A DNA stretch of 64,000 nt, taken from the NCBI GenBank assembly GCA_036346405.1, contig CM070567.1:47541633-47605632 (forward strand), read 5' to 3'. The position numbers were made by a program, and so were the translations under genes. This document shows positions 42,290 through 52,934 of the stretch, piece by piece. Position 1 is the first letter of the stretch. Each line of letters starts with the position of its first letter. The notes beneath the pieces were generated by a model. It saw only the letters and a list, made by a program, of their open reading frames with translations, was not told the DNA's origin and did not search any database. The stretch is from Phyllostachys edulis. Its lineage: Eukaryota > Streptophyta > Magnoliopsida > Poales > Poaceae.

Positions 42290-43520
42290 TTACTCCAATG
42301 TTTTTGTTTTTTCTCCTGTATTCAGAGCAGTGTATTTTATTTTTTGTCTGTCTGTTACATGTTCTGATCAATTGACGTGTTTGTATATATAGAATTGTGG
42401 GCTGGTGTTCTGAACAAGTCCTTCCTCTGTATAGAACTATCGCTTGACCGGCTTGGAATTAAGCTAATGGTTTTGTTCAAGTCATTGGTAAGGAAAGGTT
42501 ATTCCAAGATATATTCGGTGTTGATAGGATAGTTTAGAAATCAGGGCAGCCTGCAGAGATCTGTGCTGGTTCATTTGTCAGTTCATGTGCTGCCTGCAAG
42601 GGATTTGTATTATCCTTGATGTGAGGCAGGAGCTAGCTCAATTAGCTAGGGGGTATCCGTGTATGTGTGCTTGATCTTTTGTTATTTGGATCTTTAGGAT
42701 CAAACAATACCATCCTGCAATTTATGATACATATTTGAAAATTTGTCATGGCCTTGCTTGTAGCTCTCTGTGGTCTGTGCCCATCAGTTAGGCCGGCATC
42801 TGACCGGGTAAATGGACAATTATTTAAGGGCCTATTTACAACGTAGAAATTTTATAGGACAATTCAATTCCTACAGGAACCGGGAAAAATTCCCTGATGC
42901 CTATCTGGACCTAATAGCGCTCATGACCAAGTTAAAGGAGAGAAGTATTTTTTAGGGGAAAATGGGGACCAAACATTATCCATTGAACACTTCACTCAGT
43001 GCCGTTCTCTCTTATCTTAACTGTCTTTGCCCTAAAAACATAGGGGAAAATTTCAGTCCTCTCGAGGAATTCAAGAATTACAAAATCTGGTTTTTGTTTT
43101 GGATGTTGGATATTTCCATTAGTGGCCTTCTTCAAGTGCAGGAAACCTAAAATATAGGGATATAAAAAGCGCAACGGTTAAATGGCACCCATAATGGATT
43201 CCTACAGGAAAATCACTCAAGAGATTTATTTGCTTGTTATTGATGAATTACTATCGATATTTGTTAGTTAAATGTTAGGGACAAGGTTCTCGAGATCACG
43301 CAAGAAGAGACCAGAGTTTTTTTAGATAGGTTCAGGTCTTTTCCGGAGAGAATAATAACTCTACTCCTATAATCTTGTATTAAATAAGGTTACAAAGCAC
43401 AATAAACCACCGAAACTATGGAATATTATCAATGGCTTATGTCTGTGTGTTCGTCTCTCTCCTCTAGGGATGGCAATTGTGCCCGATTACCCACGTACTG
43501 TGGGGACCCCGGGTTAAATT
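42290..43520. other. Intergenic, no gene seen
   Basis: Promoter side of the citrate-binding-like gene (TATATATAG near 42384 would be 95 bases upstream on -), then AT-rich sequence. GAATTCCTACAGG-like motifs occur near 42865 and 43198 in the style of MITE ends. The LTR of the next element begins at 43521. Confidence 0.4.
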
Positions 43521-46500
43521 TGTAAGACCTAGACCTTCCCGGTCTTACGAAAATAACTATGGGCCTTTAAGAACTGAAATCCAATTTAATTTGATTTAAG
43601 TAAAGGAGCCCGGCTGAGCTAGAGCCCCGGTTACCATGCATACCACACCTTTGCATGTGCTATATGGTGACCGGTTTCCCAACAGCCCAAATTCCCACTT
43701 AAATGAATCAAAGAGCATTTCAAAACCTCAGATATGTGTCCCGTGTTAGTTTCTAAGATCAGCGACTAACACGCACATATCCTTAACAGCGTAATTCAAA
43801 GCCATTCCACAAGACATACAATAATATTACAGAGTGGCATACAACATGGGACTTATGTCCATAACTATTACATAAGTGGCCGACCGGCCAAATTTAAAAG
43901 ATTAACACAAGTACGCAGCGGAAACAAGTAAGATAAACCAAAAGCACCATCTAGGTGTGCCCATCCCCAAAGGCAACCGAATGGGAGTTAGAAACAGTAT
44001 CATTCGTTAGCGTCGCTGAAATCGACGCTAACAAACTGATCAAGTGTATAATCTTCCTCACATGAAGCAAAGTGGACAATCTGGTTAAGTACAAAAGGTA
44101 CTCGTAAGACTTACACAAAATAAAATTTATACATGCTAGTGGCTATCCAAAGGAGAGACTTTACTAGCTTAGTTTTGCATAAAACACACCAAATTTTAGC
44201 CCTACACATTCTAGTTTGTAATTGCAATTTGACAAACCATTTTTAAACGAAATGAAATACAAATGACAGTAATATATAGGTAACAAACAATACCAAAGTG
44301 GCAGCCCACTTTGATAAACTAAAATGCATGAATCACCCTTCATGCTGATACCAAGTAGTAACCCATGTCAATTTTAATTTGGAGTCTAACAATGATGTCT
44401 CCCGAATCCAAGTAGTTGTCTATAACTGTGGACACGGCTACTCAAATAGGTTAATTCATGCAGGAGAGTACAACTTTACCCACACGACTGATCAGCCCGT
44501 AAGCCTCTAGATAATGGCATACTTCCTAAGGTATGCCGGCCGGGGAAATCAAGATTCCGTACTTTTCAGCAAAATGACCCTATTGAGTTGAATCACCCTT
44601 GCGAGATGAAACCCCAAACTCAGTACAAGCCATTTACAGAACTTGCTAAGCGGGCAGCAAGTTGTGTTGGAGATGCCGATACAATGTACAGAAAGAAAAA
44701 TAGTGCTCACATGCACATTATAGAAAATTGCATCGGATCATACGAACATATGATCATACACATGATGTCCTCACACCGCCTGTGTTTCAACCCAATAAGA
44801 CCCTCCCCCCTTACTTCACCAAACTGGCGCCCATACGCCGACGTGTGGAAGTACAAGTTTTACTTGGATTAACGACAACATAAAGTTCGGTTCTTAGCGA
44901 TCCAGACAAGACTACCACAATATCTGAGTCTCGTGCACGAAGGCACCCACTCTACTAATCACTTGTCTAGACCCAAATCGTTTTAAAATTTGAAAATTTC
45001 AAACTCAACAACCACATTCAATGATCTGGACATGAAACATAGAAATGAGATAATTGGTGTTTCCCACGGTCGATGGGCTAACTCTGTCAGCCGAACTACC
45101 GTATCTACTGACTTGCAATGCTAGGCATTAAGATAGCTAATAGACACACCATCACATAACATCTACCTTAAGCATATCTGTATAAGAGATGGAAATATAT
45201 CATGGATAGCCTGCAAGAGTTAGGACATATCTATCTACACACTCAAAAAAATATCAATACTTCAAAATGGCATGCAAGCAAGTATAATTGCAACTCAAAA
45301 TAACTTAGAGTAACAAATTCTAGGATAAATATGATGCAAGAGGATGCTCACCTTGCTGGTAGTCCACTTGCTCGCTCTCAGACACGTAATCGCTTGCTTC
45401 CGGCAACTCAAAATCTAGAGAGAAGAACAGTATCAAATAAACATCGAGAAAAGTCGAAACATTCAAAATGCTAAAAAATGCACGAAATTTACACAGTAGT
45501 GAGATTATGATTTTAGATGAATTTAGGTGAAATAATTAGTCCAATCGGAGTTTGTATGAGGAAGTTATGACCTTTCGAAAAATCAATTGGGGAGAAAATC
45601 CTAAAAAATCAGTGTTCTGTTGCTTTTGATCCAAAATAATTATTTTCTTGAAAATTTACATAATAGTGGTGGAGAGAAAAACTACATGGTCGGCTAGAGA
45701 ATAAATTTTTATGAACAACCCAATTGGATTCATCATATCTAGAGTTCATATGAATTTTCTAAGTTAATTGAATTTTCAGTATAAAAATAATTCTTTTCGG
45801 AGTTTTCTATTGCATTTAATACTTTTTATATGTGGGCTAACCTAGCCTCTGTCATTGACAGATGGGGCCCATGCATTTTCTTTTTATTTTTCATTTATTT
45901 CTAAAGAAAACCTCCACTAACATGTGGGCTCCAAATGTCATAGGTTCAGTCCATGCAAATAGTGTATGGACCGAAGGTCCACATGCACAATACTCCGGTC
46001 CATGAGAGTGGTGGCTGTGCACTTATCGATTGTGGGCCCGCATGTCATAGACTTGAAGCAATTAAATGCAATGGCTAATGAATGCTTTGCTGATAGCTAA
46101 TGATTGATTAATCCCTAATGACCAAGATTTGGTTTTAATGGCGTGCTACAGTCACTGTTGAATTTCCGACAAAACAGGGAGCTCCTGGGAGCTTCACTGT
46201 TGTGCTTGCCGCCGGCGACGTGGACCTCGGTGGCGTAGGTGAATGTCAGAAATGGGACCCTCGCACTCTTGCGATCCTACCGGTACACCGGTAGCGGGAG
46301 CTCTGGTGACGTGTAGCAGCGGCGCGGCGTGGATTAGCGGCGGTGGAGCTACGGGCACGATGCCATGTGCAACCCGATAGCGTTTCGATCTAACTAATGT
46401 GCACATGTGCACCTAGGAGGTCTAGGGAACTTACTGGAGGGACGAAGGTGGTCGGAGACGGTCAAAGGGAGCTTGGCGACGGTAATGGCGACGGCGGCGA

Positions 46501-47706
46501 TGAGGTTCACGTGGGGGAGACAATCTGCGCAAAAGGAAAAGCAAAGGAGGTTCAGAAAGCTTTAGTGGGGGTAGAAGATGCTCTGAGAGGAAGCAATTGG
46601 GCAATGCCTTACTAGGCCGAAGTTGGGGATGAAGAGAGGGTTTGCGGCCGGAGGTGGGGAAAAACCAAGATTCGACGATCCCTGCGAATGAAAGACAACA
46701 TCAAGTTGGGAGAAACAATCCTCACGACTAGGAACACGTGCTGACGCACCTAAGAGAAAGAATGGCTCACCAGGGCGAAAGTTGACACGATGGTGGTGCT
46801 CTGTGTGTGGCCAGCGACGCCGAGAATGCCTATTGCGTTCCGAGCGCTACAAGCGAAAGCAAGTGCTCGCATTAGTGCAAATGGACACGGTGAGGAAGGT
46901 AGCAGGCGAGGGACATGGCGGCGAGGATCTTACCTGAGAGGAAAGCAAAAGAGAACCTCCTCCTCCTCAGCCACCGAGAGGAGAAGTGGGGGATAGAGAG
47001 GGCAGGGATGCGGTTAAGTACGGGCAATGGACGAGAATGGCAACAGAGTGAACGAGCGAAGCCCTGGGTTGATTGATGAGGGCGGTGGCTAGACGGCATG
47101 ACTGTGCATGGACGGAGGTGCTTGGCGGCGTGGTGATAAGTTCCTGCCCACTCGCCAGCGGGACATGTAAGTGGTGCGGTCGAGCAGGTTGGGTTGAACC
47201 GGGTCAAACCTGGTTCGGGTTAGGTCGCGCCGAGTCAAAGCAGTTGACTGATTTCAATTTAAACCTCTCCACTTTGACCAGGTGATTTAAAATAGCAAAT
47301 AAATTTAGAAAATTCTAATATTTTGCAGAGAGGTTCTTGGGGTGACATAGAACACATAAAAATTTTCTAACATCATTGTTCATGTTTTATTTGCTTGTAT
47401 TTAAATCATTAACAGTAGGGCTCTTTGAATTGGGTTTGAAATTTTCTCAGGGTTAAGTTAGGTTCCAAAAATTTGGAAAAATTCATTTTAATTCATGATA
47501 AATATTTTAATGTTCAAATAAATTATTTCCCAGAGATCTCCATTAGTATTTTTTGTTGTTTTCATTTGGAGCTTCAGTTTGAGTTATATGTTTAACTTTG
47601 ATTTGAAAATTTTCAAATGCAATAATTTGTGCAAATTCTCTTGAAATCATATGCATGCTCATGTGATGCATACTAATTTAATTTAGTGAGATTGAGGCTG
47701 TGACTA
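43521..47706 (-). repeat. 3' LTR of a Ty3/gypsy element
   Basis: On - it starts next to a purine tract (AAGGGGGGAAGGT) as TAGTCACAGCC, where TG seems changed to TA, and ends AGGTCTAGGTCTTACA. Length is about 4.19 kb. The polymerase remnant lies immediately upstream on -, in the correct order. The interior has no credible gene; GC-rich frames near 46.2-47.2 kb are chance. The matching 5' LTR is not in the window. Confidence 0.6.
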
Positions 47707-47729
47707 ACCTTCCCCCCTTAAAGAGAATC

Positions 47730-48594
47730 TCAACCCCAAGATTCGGTCGATCCGGTAAAGAGGTAAGGATACTCAGTTCGCATTCGGTCCTTACACTCCC
47801 AAGTCACCTTATCTTCAGTATGATTGCCCCACTGAATCTTCAAGAACTTGATGTCATGATTTCTAGTCTTGCACTCTATTTCTTCAAGAAAGAAAATCGA
47901 GTGCTCTCGATAAGAGAGATTGGGTTGCAAATCAAGGTCCTCTAACTTGGTTGCTTCGGTTGGGACTCAAAGGCACTTCTTTAGTTGTGAGACATGAAAA
48001 AACATGTCCACATCTAAAAGTGATTTTGGCATCTCCAACTGGTAGGCCACCGATCCTCGTTTCACTAGAATTCGGAATGGCCCGATGTAGCGAGGTGCCA
48101 ACTTGCCTTTGACGTGAAAATTATGTGTTCCTTTCATTGGGGTGACTTTAAGGTACACATAATTGTTCACCTCAAAACTCAACTCGTGTCGACGACGGTC
48201 GGCATAAAACTTTTGGCGAGATTGAACCGCCCGAAGTCGCTCCCGAATTAGACGAACTTGCTCTTCGGCTTCATTTATCCAGTCTGGACCAAATAATTGT
48301 CTCTCTCTAGTCTTAGACCAGTTGAGGGGTGTCCTACATCTTGTCTCATATAGCACTTCGAAAGGTGACATTTGGAGGCTAGCTTGGAAGCCATTGTTAT
48401 AGGAGAATTCCGCGAACGACAAACATTTCTCCTATTTGATTCACCCTCTCGGTTTGGCCTCCAGTTTGGGGGTGGTATGCGGTGCTAAAGGATAATTTAG
48501 TTTTCATAGCCTCATGGAGGTATTTCTAGAAATACGAGGTAAATTGAGTACCTCGATCTGAAACAATCCTCTTTAGCACACCATAGAGACATAC
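47730..48594 (-). pseudogene. Ty3/gypsy integrase C-terminal part and chromodomain-like end
   Basis: On - from 48594: an integrase-core end (RIVSDRGTQFTS, then AYHPQT.GQTERVNQ), next a deletion that skips into FAEFSYNNGFQASLQMSPFEVLY (48422), the GPY/F-type block LAPRYIGPFRIL, and VDMFFHVSQLKKCL. After a stop, a chromodomain-like tail (IKFLKIQWGNHTEDKVTWE) continues to 47730. The catalytic Asp/Glu region upstream of the core end is cut off by the next element at about 48595. The deletion and stop make it non-functional. Confidence 0.8.
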
Positions 48595-50860
48595 TGTGGA
48601 TATCATGGGGATATGCCCATGATCTTAGGATGATGAGACAATTGGCAATGGCGTTGAGGGTTTCTTGGAATCACCGTTTTGGCGTTGCTCGATTCTGTCG
48701 AGCCTCTGGCGTCTGGCCGCCATGGTGGCGGTCGGGCGACCGCCATGCTTGTGTTGATTCTTTGGTTTGGTTGTTGGCGGTCTGACCGGCCAGGGTGGCG
48801 ATCAGATCGGTCATGGAGCGGTTTGACCGGCTTTGCCTGAGCGGTCAGACCGGCCTCTTTAATGACTTTGGATTTTGGAGCTGGGCCAAAAATAGAGGGT
48901 GTAGGCAAGTGAGAGGGTTCTTCTGCACTTGGTCCCATAATTTTGGAGCTTCGGTGAAAAGTTCTATTTGATTGAAAATTCGAGAGTTTGGTTTCGGGGA
49001 GAAATTTGGCTAAGTCTGGGTGGCGGTCGAGCCGGTTTTGGTTGGCGGTCAGACCGTTTTGGGAGTGGTCAGACCGGCCATGGTGGCGGTCAAACCGATT
49101 TTGGCTTGTTTCGTCGTCTCGCGTGGCGGCGTTTTGTGGTTGTTAGGTCAAGTTCATGGTTATCATTGCATATGTGTTGCATGATGCATGTTTTGACTAA
49201 CGTGGGTCAAGTTGTGAAGAACTTGTTCCCGGAAACGGTTTGTTGGTCTATTGCTGTGCAGGTTGCTTACATGTCTATGACGGTCAGCGGCGAGGTGGAT
49301 CGGGACTAAGCTTGGAGAGCTGAGGTCCAGAACGATCAAGAATGCCGGGTGAGGTCAGAGGACTCAAGCGGGGCGTAGAATGGACATGGATGACCGAACG
49401 GGCGGTTCGGTGCGACTGGTTGGATCAAGCGGCGCAGGAGTCGTTGCAAGTGCTCAGTGGTGCCGATGGGATCCGGACGGGAGAGACTTGACGACATGGA
49501 GCCGTTGATCAACCTACACGTGGCGAAGGATGGGATTGCTTCACGATCTGTGGACTTGATTCTTGGAGAAGGATCGAGAAGGGGTATTTTGGTAATTTCA
49601 CCAAATACCGCCTTGGTGACCTTTTGGCTAAACCGCAGCGCGGATCGGCGCATGGTGAAGCGGTTTAGGTCAATCGATGATGAAGACGGCGCTTTGAGAT
49701 GCGTGCGTGTGTTAACCCATTTGTGTGTGGGGTCTAATGGGTGCCCTAATGGAATATTCTCTAGAATATAGCCTCCACTATATAAGGGCTAAGTGCTGGT
49801 TGCACTTAGAACCCTTTGGCCATTTGTAACCCTAATTTTGTGTTTTAGGGTTTGGGGATGAAAGGAGGAGAGCTAGGGTTCTAGAGAGGGATTGAGAGTG
49901 AGTGCTCTTGGAGAGAGCTTTGTCCTCCTTGGTAGGAGTGGCTATAATCAACAATCATCCATCTCCAATCAATCCAATCTGATTTCATGAGATGAGTTTC
50001 TATTTTGTTTTTATGTTCATCCTCTCTATTTGATGATTTGGGGCTTTTCTTGATCCGGGTGTTTTTACTTGGTTTTTCTTCTTGATCTTGCTTGCTGAGA
50101 TATGTGGGAACCCATCTAAGGTCATCTAGATCATCATCCACCCACGAGCAAGCTTTTGGATCTAAGTTTTGATTTTGCCCGGTTTTGGTGAAAGAAATGG
50201 TGATTTTTGGGGGTTTTGCTCTTGAGAGCTTTTGGCTTAATTCATTTTGTGATTGAGAGTGCTAATTTGTATGGGAGACCATCCTTAGCCATCTTGGATT
50301 GATTCCTCCCACAAAATCATCTCAATCACCGTTTTCGCATTTGGCTCGGTTTTGAACCCACCTTCGTTCAAACTGAAAAAGATAGGAACTTTGGCATGGA
50401 TTTCTGCAATCTTTGATTGGAATAGGTTCCTAATATCTTTAAGAAGGTGTGTTTCAAATTTTGTGGGGTTTGGCCTTACGGATCAAAAGTTAGACCGATT
50501 TTCGTTTTAGGTTTTGGTTTGTCTGTCTTGATTTTACATTCTTCGTCAGTGGTGGTCGACCGCCAATATCGAGGTCGATCCGCCCCATGTAGCGGTCGAC
50601 CGCCCATTTGAGAGCTCGACCGCTAGGCAAAAATCGACCGCCAATTTGAGAGGTCGTACCGCCCAACTCTTTGTGATTTGAGTTTTGGGTGTTTTGCTTG
50701 GGGTTTTGATTTGGATTCAATACAAGTCTTCCACTGTGATTGTATATTGATCTTCATAGCTTTTGTAGCTATTGGAGTGAAATTAGTATTGAATTCAATT
50801 AAGGTGAAAAAGTGTTTGTGCTCCTATTCACCCCCCTCTAGTCGCCTTTCCGGTCCTACA
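48595..50860 (+). repeat. 5' LTR of the Sirevirus-like element
   Basis: It begins TGTGGATATCATGGGG, with a near-palindrome CATGGGGATATGCCCATG at 48604-48621, and ends TTCCGGTCCTACA. The interior holds many GGTCAGACCG/GGTCGACCGC-type motifs (48.70-49.10 and 50.54-50.66 kb) and a transcript-leader-like region. TATATAAGG near 49780 is a likely TATA box. Confidence 0.65.
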
Positions 50861-50862
50861 AT

Positions 50863-50875
50863 TGGTATCAGAGCC
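50863..50875 (+). other. Primer-binding site of the Sirevirus-like element
   Basis: TGGTATCAGAGCC starts two bases after the LTR. It is the canonical initiator tRNA-Met complement. Confidence 0.85.
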
Positions 50876-50912
50876 AAGTTTGCTCTTCTGTGATCTTAAA
50901 TGATCTTTGAGC

Positions 50913-52934
50913 ATGGCGACTAGAGTGCCAACTTGTGAGCGCTTCTTTGCATCTTATCGTAGTTCTTTTGCCATTGATGTCCGTCGTGACGAGAGGCTTG
51001 AACATACGATTTTTTGGATGTCTATTAAGGAGCTATTCATCTGCGATATTTGTGGCTATCCCTTTTGTTTTGATTGTCCTAGTTTCAGGGATAAGTCATT
51101 TTTAGAGCCTGAGGAGAATGAGTCAATTGGCATATGCGCAGTAGCTTTTGAGGATGAACACGATGAAGAACTCTTTGAGGATGATAGTGATGATTCTTCC
51201 GAGGATGATCCCCTACTCGAGCTAAGCAAGGTGAGCAAAGAAAAACTTGAAGATGTTTTATATTCATATGATCTTAAACTACTTGCTCTTGGGAAGAAAG
51301 TAAAATTGTTAGAAAAAGAGAAGGGTGATTTGTCTCATGAGCTCTCCGAATTGAAAACCTCCATGAATGCTTATGATTCTTTGCTTGTAGACATGGAGAA
51401 CTTGAATGATTCTCTTGCATGCCTAAAATCTGAAAATGAATTATTGAGATCAAATGCTTCTATGTCATGTGATTCCTGTGTTGCCTTACATCATGAACTT
51501 GACAATACTAAGTTAGAAATAAGCAATCTTAGATCTATGGTTAGAAATGATTGTGATTCTTGTGTAGGCATGCTTGCTGAAATTGAGAAGCTTAAATTGA
51601 CTAATTCCATGCATCTTGAGCAATTAGAAAATGATAGGGCTGAGATTATTGAAATTGAAGCTAGGCCTTGTAGCATGTGCTTAGAACATGAAAAATTACT
51701 TAAGGATGGTTTAGTCTCTTGCAAGAATTGTGCTTGTTTAGAAAATGAAATTGATGCTTTGGATTGCTTGCTTAATACAAAAGCATCATTAATTTCTTGC
51801 ACATCTTGCATTTCTTTGAAGAGCGAAATTGAGTCTTTGCGCGATGATATGAGCGCCAAATCATGTGACTCTTGTATTTGCCTTCACTCCGATATTGATG
51901 TTTTAAAGATCTCTCTTGCTTCTTTGCATTCGGAGTTGAAGTCTTCTTGTACCAAATGTGAGTCACTTGATAGTGGTTTTTGTGGCATCGCTTTGGATAG
52001 ATCTTCTTTGGTGAGTTCGACTCTTTCGAACTCTTCTTGTGTTATCCAAGGGATTTCAAAGGACAAGGGTGTTTCTTCTTCAAATGGTACTACATCTTCA
52101 AAAAGGAAGTACCATTGCACCTTTTGTAAGAAAAATGGACACACTTTCGAGTTTTGCTTTCGCCGTTTGAAACAAGAGCATCGAGTGCGTCGTCGTACTT
52201 CTAGGAACACACATAGTCTTTCTCATGGCATGTGTTAGCCTATTGTCAACATGAGGGCGAGTCATGATGTTGGTTCTTCCAGGACTTCCTTTTTGAGCGA
52301 TAATGGTGCTTCGTCCTCTCGGACCGTGTCTCCTAGGAGATCTTTACACCATTGCTCATTTTGTGGGAAGAATGGACATCATGTGGATTTCTGCTTTCGA
52401 CGTGCAAAACATTTGCGTCGAGCTCATGCTTCTAAGTCTCCTAGTGGGCATAGTCTTTCTCATGACATGCACACTAAAGAGCCTAGCACGAAGACTCGCT
52501 TTGTTGATGGCTTCTTTGACACCTTTTCTAGTGGTGTTGGACAGCATCGTGGACTTGGCTTCTATGGTTTTGGTTTTGTCCCACGAACTGCTCCGAGGCA
52601 GGATTTCTGCCGTTTTCCAAGTGGTGGACCTTGTTTTGTTCATCGAGGTACACACCTACGGCGAGGTTGTGTGAGTTCTTTTGATGCTTTTGTTGGTTCT
52701 CATCATGGTGCTTTCAAGCAAGGCCATCACCGCTTTTCTAGAGTTGGACCTCGTTTTTCTCATCGAGTTGTCCACTCGCGGCGTGCCTCCAAGAATGAGA
52801 TTGGATCTTCGTGCATGGACCATCATTTGCATCATGCTAACTCACATAATGGTTCGACTGCTTCTGGTGGTGGTGTGTCCAAGGTTTGGGTTCCCAAGTA
52901 TTTGCTTTCTAACCCTTCGGGATCCAAGACTTGA
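50913..52934 (+). pseudogene. Gag with two zinc knuckles and an internal TAG
   Basis: One frame of 674 codons is split by a single TAG at 52236-52238. The N terminus has a CDICGYPFCFDC zinc-binding-like cluster. Residues about 60-100 are acidic, and about 105-350 form a predicted coiled coil in which seven CxxC motifs recur (near residues 186, 214, 253, 270, 296, 318 and 346). The first zinc knuckle (HCTFCKKNGHTFEFC, CX2CX4HX4C) lies just before the TAG and the second (HCSFCGKNGHHVDFC) after it. The end is Arg/His/Ser-rich and closes with KVWVPKYLLSNPSGS. Gag would form the particle and bind RNA. The stop may be a lesion or may separate two products; the sequence alone cannot say. Confidence 0.75.

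Noticed and set aside
46194..47285. GC-rich frames within the gypsy LTR
   Set aside because: No start context, splice signals or motifs; position inside an LTR explains them.
52251..52934. Separate 227-residue gene after gag
   Set aside because: It is in the same frame as the preceding gag, carries a second copy of the same knuckle, and is split off only by one TAG.
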